Positions 34,827 through 44,158 of a DNA stretch of 64,000 bases are shown piece by piece; position 1 is the first letter of the stretch, and each line of letters opens with the position of its first letter. The notes beneath the pieces were generated by a model. The model ran no database searches. It worked only from the letters and a program-made list of their open reading frames with translations, and had not been told where the DNA came from. The DNA is from Pseudomonas frederiksbergensis (lineage in GTDB: Bacteria; Pseudomonadota; Gammaproteobacteria; Pseudomonadales; Pseudomonadaceae): contig NZ_MOBR01000004.1 in the NCBI RefSeq assembly GCF_003732705.1, positions 124,001 through 188,000 of the forward strand. Reading direction: 5' to 3'. The translations under genes were made by a program, and so were the position numbers.

Positions 34827-35912
34827 CTATTCCACCCGATAACCGCGACTGCTCAGGCAGTTGCCCTGGGCCTGGCGGTAGGCTTGCACCACCGACGGAT
34901 CCGGTTGGTAGGTCGCGGTTTGCGGATTGAAGCCACTTTGCTGCACCGCGTATTGCGAGCACTCGTAACCGTCCTGGGCGACCTGCTCCGGCGACTGGCC
35001 GTTGGCCGGATATGCCGTCACATCAATGCCATTACTGGTCGGTTGCGGTTGTGGGGCGCCCGTCGGCGGTTCGACCACGACGTAATCCTGAGTACTTTCT
35101 TCGTAGGCGTAGTAAGAGCCGGCGGCGAGAAATAGCAGCGCCCCGCCGATCCACACTTCACGGGCGTAATCGGGCATGTAGTGCACGCGAATCCCACGCG
35201 GAGGCTGAACCACTACGTAGCGCGGACCTTGCGGACGATACCAGTAGCCGCCGGAATAGAAGTAGTCCTGCCCGCGATACGGCACGCGGAAGTTGCGATC
35301 CGGGAAGCGATCGACCATCTGGCCGGGACGATACTGCGGGCCGGGGCCCCAACCGTTGCCATGCCCGTTCGGGCGACCTTCCCAGCGATGGTCATTGGGA
35401 TGTGAACCCTGGTTGCCGGCCTGCCAGTGCTGGTTGTTGTCGTTGCGCCGCGGCTCGTCACGATAGTAACCCTGCCGGGGTTCCTGGGTCTGGCGCACGG
35501 TGTCGGGCCGGCCCTGGATTGGCAAACTGTTGGCAGGTAATTGCGGCGGAGGCGGTGCAGGTCGAACCTGCGTGTTGGCATCGCGGGGCTGGCGGTTCTG
35601 CCACTGGCCGTTTTGATTCTGGCCGTTGTGCTCGAACTGACGACTGTTGTCGCCACGAATCACTTCGTTGTTCTGCGGGCGCGGTTGATTCTGCTGCGGG
35701 TTGTTCTGCGGCCGCGGCTGATTATTCTGTTGTGGGTTGTTCTGCGGGCGTGGCTGGTTGTTGCCACCATGGCCCTGATCATTTCGCTCATGATCCCGCC
35801 CGTGCGGTACGCCTTCGGGACCACGGTTCTGCGGCTCATCGGCCAGCGATTGCGCAGTGACACTTACACACAGCAAACCAACACCGGCCAAACGCCAGAT
35901 GCGCGACTTCAT
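34827..35912 (-). CDS. DUF6515-like secreted protein with RPQNN repeats
   Basis: A 361-residue exported protein. After the signal peptide (RIWRLAGVGLLCVSVTAQSLA) comes a low-complexity region with tandem QPRPQNNPQQNN units (about residues 40-75) and a Pro/Gln/Asn/His-rich stretch. The C-terminal half begins with GRPNGHGNGWGPGPQYRPGQ (shortened: GPGPQYRPGQMVDRFP), followed by YRGQDYFYSGGYWYRP, a hydrophobic segment (EVWIGGALLFLAAGSYYAY) and a conserved end with two cysteines (DGYECSQYAVQ, GNCLSSRGY). GAGG precedes the ATG at 35912. Function unknown; the end resembles glycine-zipper-like envelope proteins. Confidence 0.8.
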   Translation of the reverse strand: MKSRIWRLAGVGLLCVSVTAQSLADEPQNRGPEGVPHGRDHERNDQGHGGNNQPRPQNNPQQNNQPRPQNNPQQNQPRPQNNEVIRGDNSRQFEHNGQNQNGQWQNRQPRDANTQVRPAPPPPQLPANSLPIQGRPDTVRQTQEPRQGYYRDEPRRNDNNQHWQAGNQGSHPNDHRWEGRPNGHGNGWGPGPQYRPGQMVDRFPDRNFRVPYRGQDYFYSGGYWYRPQGPRYVVVQPPRGIRVHYMPDYAREVWIGGALLFLAAGSYYAYEESTQDYVVVEPPTGAPQPQPTSNGIDVTAYPANGQSPEQVAQDGYECSQYAVQQSGFNPQTATYQPDPSVVQAYRQAQGNCLSSRGYRVE

Positions 35913-36011
35913 GCTTTTCCTCACTGCGGGTTAGGGCCTGTACGTAAGACTGGAAAAGCACAGGCCGGTTCTGCAACAGGTTATCAGTCACGCAACTTAT
36001 TTATTGAGCAA

Positions 36012-36041
36012 TAAAAAAGGGAGACCCGTCGGCCTCCCTTT
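36012..36041 (-). terminator. Rho-independent terminator, minus strand
   Basis: AAAGGGAG/CTCCCTTT with an inner CC/GG pair and CGTC loop is followed on the minus strand by TTTTTT. It must end a minus-strand transcript arising between here and the divergent lrp gene. Confidence 0.8.
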
Positions 36042-36083
36042 GAGAACTTCGTCCGTGCTCGACGCTTATGACGTCGGCTCACC

Positions 36084-36335
36084 TCACGCCGTCTTCTGGA
36101 CAGTGTGTAGCTCGGGGGCCGGCACATCCCCGGTGGGGGTGGCGGCCGCGACTGGCCTGGTTGGGCGAGTCGCTGTGGACTGTTTGTCCGAGCAGTGATT
36201 CTGGTAATAAGAATAGGCCTGGGGCGCCAGCAGAGGATTGCGAAGATTGCTCAAATAAACATCACTTGCGCAATTTTTAACCCTGGATAGATAATCCACC
36301 GCAATAGTTACGACAAAGGACTGATTGATGAGCAA
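36084..36335 (-). CDS. Possible small ORF divergent from lrp gene
   Basis: An 83-codon frame ending 43 bp before a strong minus-strand terminator. Its second half (NPLLAPQAYSYYQNH through APELHTVQKTA) has the Ala/Pro/Thr content of a secreted tail, and GC-rich third positions, whereas the first half does not. The true start may be internal. Its first codons overlap the lrp start, so the full-length reading is doubtful. No family is recognised. The terminator is the main reason to keep it. Confidence 0.3.
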   Translation of the reverse strand: MLINQSFVVTIAVDYLSRVKNCASDVYLSNLRNPLLAPQAYSYYQNHCSDKQSTATRPTRPVAAATPTGDVPAPELHTVQKTA

Positions 36336-36807
36336 ACTCGACCGTTACGACCTGAGCATTTTGGCGGAATTGCAGCGCGACGCGCGCATCTCCAACCAGG
36401 AGCTGGCCGAACGCATCGGCCTGTCACCTTCGCCTTGCTCGCGCCGCGTCAAACAGCTGGAAGACGACGGCTACATCTCACGCCAGGTGGCCTTGCTGGA
36501 CCGTAAGATGCTCGGCCTGAGCCTCACGGCTTACGTGTTGATCGGCATGGACCGCCACACGCCCGAGCGTTTCGAGAATTTCGAAGCGGCGATCCGGACC
36601 TTGCCGCAGGTGCTGGAATGCAGCCTGGTGACGGGGATGGATGCGGATTATCAGCTGAAGGTGGTGGTGCCGGACATGGATCACTATCAAAAGCTGCTGC
36701 TGGGGCATTTGACCCGGATTGAAGGGGTGACCAGCGTGCGCTCGAGTTTTGTGTTGAATCAGGTATTGAACAGCACTGAATTGCCGCTGACTCATCTGCG
36801 CAGTTGA
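36328..36807 (+). CDS. Lrp/AsnC-family regulator
   Basis: A 159-residue Lrp-type regulator. The HTH is at about residues 5-50 (ILAELQRDARISNQELAERIG, as FxxxLQxDxRxSxxELAxxxG) and the RAM effector domain follows (LECSLVTGMDADYQLKVVV). AAGGA lies before the ATG at 36328. The GxxDYxL pattern (GMDADYQLKV) binds amino-acid effectors. No adjacent amino-acid metabolism gene identifies its target. Confidence 0.92.
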   Translation: MSKLDRYDLSILAELQRDARISNQELAERIGLSPSPCSRRVKQLEDDGYISRQVALLDRKMLGLSLTAYVLIGMDRHTPERFENFEAAIRTLPQVLECSLVTGMDADYQLKVVVPDMDHYQKLLLGHLTRIEGVTSVRSSFVLNQVLNSTELPLTHLRS

Positions 36808-36816
36808 TCGAGTTGC

Positions 36817-36931
36817 TGATCGTTCCCACGCTCCGCGTGGGAATGCCTCCCGGGACGCTCCGCGTTCCGCTCTTGAATCGTGACGCAGAGCGTCACTGGC
36901 TGCATTCCCACGCAGAGCGTGGGAACGATCA
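36817..36931. repeat. GATCGTTCCCACGC inverted-repeat element
   Basis: Third copy of the family: GATCGTTCCCACGCTCCGCG at one end and GCGTGGGAACGATC at the other, with inner GACGCTCCGCG/GACGCAGAGCG arms. Confidence 0.85.
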
Positions 36932-37043
36932 GTGTCCGGGCGACCAATGACCGCGACACACCGACGCAGGTCAATGCCCAGCCATTGCCCATAGGCGTAT
37001 ACTCGCCCGGCCCTTTTAGCCCCGCCCGCGCTGGAGATGTTCG

Positions 37044-37250
37044 ATGGATCCTGCAGTATTCGAAGAGTGGATGATGACTGGCCTGGTCAGCATCCTGATC
37101 ATTTTCATGGGTTTCATCGTCTGGGATTTGGCGAAGAAATCCAAGGCCGGCAAGTTCGGCACCATGATTCTGTTCTTCGTGCTGGGCCTGGGGATCTTCG
37201 CGTTCATCATCAAAAGCGTGGTCATCGCTTACATCGAAAACCAGTCATAA
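37044..37250 (+). CDS. DUF2788 small membrane protein
   Basis: A 68-residue protein with two transmembrane helices (about 11-30 and 40-63) joined by a basic loop ([10 protein letters not shown]). The family DUF2788 is confined to gamma-proteobacteria and of unknown function. The 3' end overlaps the convergent pseudouridine synthase gene by six bases. Confidence 0.88.
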   Translation: MDPAVFEEWMMTGLVSILIIFMGFIVWDLAKKSKAGKFGTMILFFVLGLGIFAFIIKSVVIAYIENQS

Positions 37251-37880
37251 CCGCGCCGGCACTTCCTTCCACTGGCCCTGATCGAGCCCTTCGATCGTCC
37301 AGTCGCCGATCCTGACCCGCACCAGACGCAACGTCGGCAAGCCAACTGCCGCTGTCATGCGCCGCACCTGCCGATTGCGACCTTCGCGAATCACCAGTTC
37401 CAGCCAACTCGTGGGCACGCTTTTGCGAAAGCGCACCGGCGGGTTGCGCGGCCACAGTTGCGGCTCTTCAAGTTGCCGCGCCTCGGCGGGCAAGGTCATG
37501 CCATCGTTCAACTCGACGCCATCACGTAAGCGCTGCAATTGCTCGGCGCTAGGCTCACCTTCGACTTGCACCCAATAGGTCTTGGCCAGTTTGTGTTTCG
37601 GGTCGGCGATTCGTGCCTGAAGCTGGCCGTCGTTGGTCAGCAGCAACAAGCCTTCGCTGTCACGGTCCAGTCGTCCGGCCGGGTAGATACCGGGAATCTC
37701 GATGTAATCCTTGAGCGTCGCCCGCCCCTCACCGTCACTGAATTGCGTCAGTACATCGAACGGTTTATTGAACAGAATCAATTTCGGCTCAGCCGGCGGC
37801 GCTTTGGCGACACGGCGCGGGGCGGATTGCGGAGGATTCGCGCCAGGGCGGCGGGAAACGGGACGTGGAGGACGCGACAT
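37245..37880 (-). CDS. rluE: 23S rRNA pseudouridine synthase, RluE-like
   Basis: A 211-residue RsuA-family enzyme without an S4 domain, the arrangement of RluE, which makes pseudouridine 2457 in 23S rRNA. The opening [16 protein letters not shown] and the catalytic motif [17 protein letters not shown] (Asp in RLD) are present. The C-terminal block [23 protein letters not shown] (key: [10 protein letters not shown]) is diagnostic. A basic N-terminal extension of about 30 residues replaces the S4 domain. Confidence 0.92.
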   Translation of the reverse strand: MSRPPRPVSRRPGANPPQSAPRRVAKAPPAEPKLILFNKPFDVLTQFSDGEGRATLKDYIEIPGIYPAGRLDRDSEGLLLLTNDGQLQARIADPKHKLAKTYWVQVEGEPSAEQLQRLRDGVELNDGMTLPAEARQLEEPQLWPRNPPVRFRKSVPTSWLELVIREGRNRQVRRMTAAVGLPTLRLVRVRIGDWTIEGLDQGQWKEVPARL

Positions 37881-37897
37881 GAGGAAAGGAACATCTA

Positions 37898-37932
37898 ACG
37901 GTCAGGGCTGACAATGCTAGTGCCCTGACCGT
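37898..37932. terminator. Inverted repeat between amn and rluE
   Basis: ACGGTCAGGGC and GCCCTGACCGT are perfect 11-bp arms around a 13-base loop, located just beyond the amn stop. There is no long T-run, so it is a hairpin of likely terminator or mRNA-stabilising function. Confidence 0.55.
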
Positions 37933-37949
37933 CAAATGACCATCGCGAA

Positions 37950-39413
37950 TCAGCGGAACGGCGGCTCGTCGAAGCTGCGCAGTTTGCGCGAGTGCAACGA
38001 GTTGAGTTCGGTGCGCAACAAATCCACCGCCTCGATGCCGATCTTCAAGTGCTGGCTGACCGCGCGTTCATAGAAGGCATTGGCCGAACCCGGCAGCTTG
38101 ATTTCGCTGTGCAGCGGTTTGTCCGAAACACAAAGCAACGTGCCATACGGCACCCGCAGGCGATAACCCTGGGCGGCGATGGTGCCGCTTTCCATGTCTA
38201 CGGCGACGGCGCGAGACAGGTTGATCAGCGGGCGTTCCTGGGCCCAGCGCAATTCCCAGTTCCGGTCGTCGTAGGTCAGCACGGTGCCGGTGCGCAGGCG
38301 TTTTTTCAGCTCGTCGCCCTTCTCGCCGGTGATGTTGGCTGCTGCTTGCTGCAACGCCATCTGCACTTCGGCCAGGGCCGGGATCGGAATGTTCGGCGGC
38401 ACCACCCGGTCGAGAATCCCGTCGCGGCGCATATACGCGTGAGCCAGCACGTAGTCGCCAATGGTCTGGGACTGACGCAGGCCGCCGCAGTGGCCGATCA
38501 TCAGCCAGCAATGCGGACGCAGCACCGCCAAGTGGTCGGTGATGTTCTTCGCGTTGGACGGGCCGACGCCGATGTTCACCAACGTCACGCCGTGGCCATC
38601 GCTGGCGATCAGGTGATAGGCCGGCATCTGGTAACGGTGCCAGACCACGCCGGCGGCAATCGCCGAGGCTTCGCCGTGGTCCATGCTCTTTTCGATGATC
38701 ACGTTGCCCGGAAGCACCATGCGCACAAAACGCGGGTCGCTGCGCAACTGCTCCAGGCCATGGACGATGAACTGGTCAACATAGCGGTGGTAGTTGGTCA
38801 GCAGAATCCACGGCTGCACATGGCGCCAGTCGCTGCCGGTGTAATGCACCAAACGGCGAAGGGAGAAATCCACCCGCGCCGCATCGAACAGCGCCAACGG
38901 CAGCGGATCGGTGTTTTCCCAGTCGTACAAGCCATCGGCGATGCCGTCGGTGGCGGCGGACAGATCGGTACTCGGAAACACCCGCGCCAGCGTGGCGGCG
39001 GTGACGCCGGAACCGGCCAATTCATCGCCCTGCTCGACCACGTACGGATACGGAATGTTTTGTTTGCTGACGCCCACTTCTACCGTGACGGTGAAGTCGT
39101 GCATCAATGGCACCAGTTGTTCCAGCAGGTATTTACGAAACGCCGCCGGATGGGTGACGGTGACGCTGTAGGTCCCTGGCAACTGAACCTTGGCGTAGGC
39201 GCGGGTGGTCTGCGGGACTTCGCCCTGGCAGAGGTAGGTCAAGCGCAATTCGGGATAACGAAACATCGCCCGCTGTTCGGCGGTCGGTTCGACTCGATCC
39301 TTGAGGTAACGCTTGAGCGCTTGATTCAGCGCAGAAGTAGCCTGCTCATGCAGGACGGCGAGCCGGTCTACGGCTTGTTCGGCGGTTTGAACAACAATAA
39401 ACGCTTCGGTCAC
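37950..39413 (-). CDS. amn: AMP nucleosidase
   Basis: A 487-residue enzyme that cleaves AMP to adenine and ribose 5-phosphate. The N-terminal Amn domain (about 15-180) is followed by a phosphorylase-like domain with NIGVGPSNAKNITDHLA, HCGGLRQSQTIGDYVLAHA and the C-terminal VAVDMESGTIAAQGYRLRVPYGT (key: DMESGTIAAQG). The start is GTG at 39413 (MTEAFIVVQ), with AGGAAG upstream. In purine salvage it would link to adenine uptake, but it is not near the permease. Confidence 0.95.
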   Translation of the reverse strand: MTEAFIVVQTAEQAVDRLAVLHEQATSALNQALKRYLKDRVEPTAEQRAMFRYPELRLTYLCQGEVPQTTRAYAKVQLPGTYSVTVTHPAAFRKYLLEQLVPLMHDFTVTVEVGVSKQNIPYPYVVEQGDELAGSGVTAATLARVFPSTDLSAATDGIADGLYDWENTDPLPLALFDAARVDFSLRRLVHYTGSDWRHVQPWILLTNYHRYVDQFIVHGLEQLRSDPRFVRMVLPGNVIIEKSMDHGEASAIAAGVVWHRYQMPAYHLIASDGHGVTLVNIGVGPSNAKNITDHLAVLRPHCWLMIGHCGGLRQSQTIGDYVLAHAYMRRDGILDRVVPPNIPIPALAEVQMALQQAAANITGEKGDELKKRLRTGTVLTYDDRNWELRWAQERPLINLSRAVAVDMESGTIAAQGYRLRVPYGTLLCVSDKPLHSEIKLPGSANAFYERAVSQHLKIGIEAVDLLRTELNSLHSRKLRSFDEPPFR

Positions 39414-39522
39414 GATCAGCTTCCTGTGTTCTGACTTGCAGACCTTCATCTTGCCTGCATCGTCGTCTGACGGGAACAGTGGTGTGCTGATACACAAATA
39501 TCGTGATCACCCGGGACTCAAA

Positions 39523-39611
39523 TGTGGGAGCGAGCCTGCTCGCGAAGAGGGTGTGTCAGTCGACCTTAATGTGGCTGACCTACCGCATTCGCGAGCAGGC
39601 TCGCTCCCACA
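39523..39611. repeat. REPIN
   Basis: TGTGGGAGCGAGCCTGCTCG and its inverse CGAGCAGGCTCGCTCCCACA lie between the divergent-to-convergent amn 5' region and the acyl-CoA dehydrogenase 3' end. Confidence 0.88.
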
Positions 39612-39626
39612 GGGGATCTGGGTCGT

Positions 39627-41273
39627 TTATACAATCGGGGTCGAGCGGGCGACTATCGCCTCGACATCCAGCCCACGCGGCAACGCGCCATACACCCGAC
39701 CGGCGGAGCCGAGGCGACTGGCAATAAAGGCATCACTCACCGCCGCATTCCCCGCCTCCAGCAGCAACTTGGCCTGAAGCCCCAGCGCAATATCCTCGGT
39801 CAGCTGCCGCGCACGATACTGAATGTCGCTGGTGTCCTTGAACGCCGCCTGCAATTGAGTGATGTGCGCGGCCAAGCGTTTGTCGCCGTGCCCATCGCCC
39901 AATTCGCTGAACAGCACATCCAGCACACCCGGTTCTTTCGACAAGGCCCGCAGCACATCGAGGCATTGCACGTTGCCGGAACCTTCCCACGTCGAATTCA
40001 CCGGCGCCTCCCGGTACAGACGCGGCAGGATGCTTTCTTCGACATAACCGGCACCGCCCATGCATTCGGCAGCTTCGTTGATCATTCCCGGCGCGCGTTT
40101 GCAGATCCAGTATTTGCCCACCGCCGTGACCAACCGGGCGAATTTGGCTTCATGGCTGTCATCGAGATGATCCAGCGCCTTGCCCATGCGCAGGCTCAGC
40201 GCCAGGGCCGCTTCGCTTTCCAGGGCCAGGTCGGCCAGAACGTTCTGCATCAACGGTTGTTCGCTGAGCAACTTGCCGCCCACCGTGCGGTGGGCGCAGT
40301 GATGGCTGGCCTGGGTCAGGGCCTGGCGCATCAGCGCGCTGGAACCGACCATGCAATCGAAGCGGGTCATGGCGACCATTTCGATGATGGTCGGCACGCC
40401 CCGGCCTTCTTCGCCGATCATCCACGCCAGCGCACCACGGAACTCCACTTCGCTGGAGGCGTTGGAGCAATTGCCGAGTTTGTTTTTCAGACGCTGGATG
40501 TAGAACTGATTGCGCGTGTCGTCCGGGCGATGGCGCGGCAGCAGGAAACAGGTCAAACCCTTGTCCGTCTGGGCCAGGGTCAGGAACGCATCGCACATCG
40601 GCGCCGAACAAAACCACTTGTGCCCCACCAGCTCATAGGCCTGGCCCGGACCGCTGGCGCCCACCGGATAGGCCTTGGTGGTGTTGGCCCGGACGTCGGT
40701 GCCGCCCTGTTTCTCGGTCATCGCCATGCCGATGGTGACACCGGCCTTGTGGGCCATGCCGACGTTGCGCGGATCGTATTCGGTGGCGAGGATTTTCGGC
40801 AGCCACTGTTCGGCCAGATCCGGTTGCAGGCGCATCGCCGGGACGCTGGCGAAGGTCATGGTCAGCGGGCAACCGCTGCCGGCCTCGGCCTGACTGTGCA
40901 GGTAACTCATGGAGGCTCGCGCAACGTGGGCGCCGGATTGCGGATGTGCCCAAGGCAATGAGGTCAACCCGTGTTCGACCGCCGTGCGCATCAGCTCGTG
41001 ATAGGCCGGGTGAAATTCCACCAGGTCGATGCGATGACCATAACGGTCGTGACTGACAAACACCGGTTTGTTCTGATTGGCCAGGAACCCGGCTTCCATC
41101 AGCGGCCCGCCGGCCAGTGCGCCGTACGCGTCGATCCGCGACTCGGCCCAACCGGCGCCAAAGCGTCGCGACCACTCCTGCAATGGCAGGTCGATGCGAT
41201 AGAGGTTGGTGCCGTCCAGGGACGGTGGCTGGTTGGTGACTTCGTGGGTTTCGGCGAACTGATGCAGGTTCAT
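39627..41273 (-). CDS. Acyl-CoA dehydrogenase, AidB-like
   Basis: A 548-residue flavoprotein. The N-terminus ETHEVTNQPPSLDGTNLY is characteristic of the AidB/isovaleryl-CoA dehydrogenase branch, which has an additional C-terminal domain compared with typical 380-residue members. MTEKQGGTDVRANTT is the FAD/substrate loop and the segment around NEAAECMGGAGYVEES is the ACAD signature-2 region. AAGGAG lies before the ATG at 41273. E. coli AidB binds DNA after alkylation, but a role here, catabolic or protective, is open. Confidence 0.92.
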   Translation of the reverse strand: MNLHQFAETHEVTNQPPSLDGTNLYRIDLPLQEWSRRFGAGWAESRIDAYGALAGGPLMEAGFLANQNKPVFVSHDRYGHRIDLVEFHPAYHELMRTAVEHGLTSLPWAHPQSGAHVARASMSYLHSQAEAGSGCPLTMTFASVPAMRLQPDLAEQWLPKILATEYDPRNVGMAHKAGVTIGMAMTEKQGGTDVRANTTKAYPVGASGPGQAYELVGHKWFCSAPMCDAFLTLAQTDKGLTCFLLPRHRPDDTRNQFYIQRLKNKLGNCSNASSEVEFRGALAWMIGEEGRGVPTIIEMVAMTRFDCMVGSSALMRQALTQASHHCAHRTVGGKLLSEQPLMQNVLADLALESEAALALSLRMGKALDHLDDSHEAKFARLVTAVGKYWICKRAPGMINEAAECMGGAGYVEESILPRLYREAPVNSTWEGSGNVQCLDVLRALSKEPGVLDVLFSELGDGHGDKRLAAHITQLQAAFKDTSDIQYRARQLTEDIALGLQAKLLLEAGNAAVSDAFIASRLGSAGRVYGALPRGLDVEAIVARSTPIV

Positions 41274-41345
41274 GACGGGGCTCCTTTGGTCAGCCAGGGC
41301 ATCAGTTAAGCACCGGCCCTTGGCTGAACAAAGTGTCATACCTGC

Positions 41346-43730
41346 CTAAATGTCGGCGCTTTCACCTTGTTTCGGACAGAGCACGCGACGATAGAGCGCC
41401 GCCTGCAAATCCTCGAATTTCACCGGTTTGCTCAGGTAATCGATCAGCGCGCCGGTCGGGCAGTGCTCTCGATCAACGCTCAGGGCAACCATGAACACGG
41501 GCAACTCGGCGCACCCTGGCAAGCCTCGGATCTGGCAGCAGAGGGACGCGCCGTCCTGAGCCGGCAGCTGACAATCGAGCACCACCGCATCGAAAGTCTC
41601 GCGCTGCAAATGATCGAGTGCGGCCGCGCCGCTGTCGGCGGATCGCACCCGGAACCCGAGCTTGAGCAACATCCCGCGCATCACCAGTTGATTGATGCTG
41701 TTGTCATCCACCAACAACACGGTGCAGTCTTGAGGCCGGCGCAGACGCGAGGCATCCCGGGTCATCGAGGGCGCAGGCGCCGGTTCCACCACCGGCAATT
41801 CAACCTCGACATCCAGTTGAAAACGACTGCCGCGCCCCGGTTCGGAGCGATGGGTCAGGCGTCCACCGAGCAATTCCACCAGTTGCCGACAAATCGCCAG
41901 ACCAACCCCCAGGCCACCGTATTCGCGGGTCATCGAGCCGTCGAGCTGGAAGAAACGCTGATACATCGTCGCCTCCCCCAGGTCGGTAAAGCCGATGCCG
42001 GTGTCGATCACCGCAAAGGACAGCGCCAGCCGTCCCTTCTCCATCGTCTGACCGGTCACCCGCAGCGCAACACCGCCGACCCGAGTGAACTTGATCGCGT
42101 TGTCCAGCAGGCATTCCAGGCATTGCGCCAGTTTGCTGCTGTCGCCGAGCAGGCGATCGGGCAGCCCCGGTGTCACTTCGACCTTGAGGTCCAGCGACTT
42201 GCTCGACGCATTGCCTTCGAACTGCACGCGCAATGCCTCGACCACGCCGCGCAGGCTGAAGGTGTCCGGGTAAGCCTTGAGCTTGCCGGCCTGCAACTCG
42301 GTCAGGGTGAGAATGCCGTTGACCATGCGCATCATGTCCCGGGCCGAGCCGGCGGCGGTTTGCTGGTATTGCTCCAGCTCCGGGTCCATCTCGACGGTCT
42401 GCATCAACTCCAACGAACCGATTACCCCGTTCATCGGCGTGCGCAGCTCATGGGTCAGCGTCGCGAGGAATTCGTCCTTGAGCTTGTTACTGCGGGCCAG
42501 TTGCTGGTTGAGCACTTCCAGCTTCTGCCCGGCGTCGAACAAGGTTTGCGCTTGTTGCTCGCGCATGGCGTTGATGCGATCGGCCAGGGCCAGGGACAGC
42601 AGCGCCACTTCAATCGCCGAACCGATCTGGCTGGCGTACATGGTCAGGAACACGTTCGGCACATAACCCAGCACCATCAGCGTATTGACGACGCCACCGA
42701 GCAAAAACGCCGACCAAGCGATGATGAAATAACGCGCCACCCTCAGGCCGCGTGCCCAGGCGAAGATCCCGGCGGCAAAAATCACCACGGTAAAGATCAG
42801 CGCCAGGGCCGTTGCCAGGCGCAGGGCCAGGGCATAACTGGTCATCAGCGACAAGCCGATCACCACCGCACCAAACGCGATCAACCCCAGCAACAGGCGA
42901 TCAAGCCAGCGACTGTGTTGCGCGGTTTGCAGGAAGCTGCGGGCAAACTGGCTGCCGAACAGCCCGGCGCAACCGATGAAGAACGGTGTCGCCGCGTTGG
43001 CCCACCAAGGGTTGTTCGGCCAGAAATACTCCACCGCCGCGCCATTCACCGACAGCTGATACAAACCGAACGAGGCGATATAGAAGATGTAATAGAGGTA
43101 ACTGGTGTCGCGCACGCTGAGGTAGATGAACAGGTTGTAGACCACCATCCCCAGCAACACGCCATAGATCAGCCCCAGTACATAAAGACGCACCGGCTGT
43201 TCTTCCAGGTAAGCGGTGCTCGACCACAAGGTCACCGGCGCCTGAATCGAGCCTTCGCTTTGCAGGCGCAGGTACACGGTTTGCGCCTGGTCGGGTTTGA
43301 AGTTCAGGTTGAACAGGTAGTTGTTCTGGCGGATCTCGCGACTGGCGAACGGCAGCGCATCGCCCGTGCGGCGGATCAGTTGATAGTCGCCGCCGGCATC
43401 GGGCAGGTACAGATCAAGGTGATCGAGGGGCGGATAAGCCAGTTCCAGCAACCAGGTCCGTTGCGCCTGCGCATTGGTCGGGCGGTAGTGCAGGTCGATT
43501 TTCAGCCAGAACACCGAACGCGAATAGCCGGCGTTGAGGGTGGCTTTATCGTGGGTCTTGAAGTTGCCGGCGGCGGCTTGCGCACGGACATCGGCGATGC
43601 TCGCCTGACCGCCCGCGTCTTCGTACACCTGCAGGGTTCGACCCAGGGGAAGGCTTTGGGTGGATTCGTCAAATTCAACGGCGCTCGCCAGGAGGGGCAA
43701 GCACAACAGCAACATCAGCAAATAGCGCAT
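41346..43730 (-). CDS. Hybrid sensor histidine kinase, 7TMR-DISM type
   Basis: A 794-residue membrane kinase. A signal peptide precedes a DISMED2 periplasmic sensor (about 25-160; FWLKIDLHYRPTN), then seven transmembrane helices (about 180-380), a coiled coil, and the histidine-kinase core with phospho-acceptor His in ATLTHELRTPMNG, the N box DNAIKFTRVGG, and GGLGVGLAICRQLV. A C-terminal receiver (about 665-780) has DDNS and the phospho-acceptor Asp in VVLDCQLPA. DISMED2 domains bind carbohydrates or related ligands. A partner regulator is not adjacent. Confidence 0.94.
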   Translation of the reverse strand: MRYLLMLLLCLPLLASAVEFDESTQSLPLGRTLQVYEDAGGQASIADVRAQAAAGNFKTHDKATLNAGYSRSVFWLKIDLHYRPTNAQAQRTWLLELAYPPLDHLDLYLPDAGGDYQLIRRTGDALPFASREIRQNNYLFNLNFKPDQAQTVYLRLQSEGSIQAPVTLWSSTAYLEEQPVRLYVLGLIYGVLLGMVVYNLFIYLSVRDTSYLYYIFYIASFGLYQLSVNGAAVEYFWPNNPWWANAATPFFIGCAGLFGSQFARSFLQTAQHSRWLDRLLLGLIAFGAVVIGLSLMTSYALALRLATALALIFTVVIFAAGIFAWARGLRVARYFIIAWSAFLLGGVVNTLMVLGYVPNVFLTMYASQIGSAIEVALLSLALADRINAMREQQAQTLFDAGQKLEVLNQQLARSNKLKDEFLATLTHELRTPMNGVIGSLELMQTVEMDPELEQYQQTAAGSARDMMRMVNGILTLTELQAGKLKAYPDTFSLRGVVEALRVQFEGNASSKSLDLKVEVTPGLPDRLLGDSSKLAQCLECLLDNAIKFTRVGGVALRVTGQTMEKGRLALSFAVIDTGIGFTDLGEATMYQRFFQLDGSMTREYGGLGVGLAICRQLVELLGGRLTHRSEPGRGSRFQLDVEVELPVVEPAPAPSMTRDASRLRRPQDCTVLLVDDNSINQLVMRGMLLKLGFRVRSADSGAAALDHLQRETFDAVVLDCQLPAQDGASLCCQIRGLPGCAELPVFMVALSVDREHCPTGALIDYLSKPVKFEDLQAALYRRVLCPKQGESADI

Positions 43731-43970
43731 TTAAGCCCCAGCGTGGCCTGTCCGGTTCTGTCAGGAAGCCCCCCATTCCCTTTGAGTAGACGTAAAACCG
43801 GTATTACCTGTTATTGGTTTGGATCCACTCTAGCATAGCCGTTGATGGCCATTGAGCACCATTGAAATTTTTCCTGTAGAGGCTCTAGAACGGGCGTTCC
43901 AGCGCCACGCATTGAGATAGAGCTGTTTGCCTGGTCAGAATGTGACAATGATCCCGAGCCACTGAACCTT

Positions 43971-44093
43971 TGTGGCGAGGGGGCTTGCCCCCGTTGGGGT
44001 GCGAAGCGCCCCCATTTGCCTTCTGCCTGGAACACCGCGTCTGCAGGTTTGCGACTGCTTCGCAGCCGAACGGGGGCAAGCCCCCTCGCCACA
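43971..44093. repeat. REPIN, GAGGGGGCTTGCCCCC class
   Basis: TGTGGCGAGGGGGCTTGCCC and the inverse GGGCAAGCCCCCTCGCCACA with an 80-bp spacer. The rest of the 428-bp gap between the divergent kinase and thiD genes (43731-43970) shows no gene, only promoter-type AT-richer sequence. Confidence 0.88.
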
Positions 44094-44158
44094 CGGTATC
44101 GGCAATTCCTGATGTCACTGCACCCGAAAAAACAGCTTTGGTGGTAAGCTCGCGCACC

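Noticed and set aside
41367..43838. An 823-codon frame opposite the hybrid histidine kinase
   Set aside because: It is the antisense shadow of a GC-rich gene; composition is rich in His, Gln and Arg with no motif, whereas the opposite strand has a complete kinase with all catalytic boxes.
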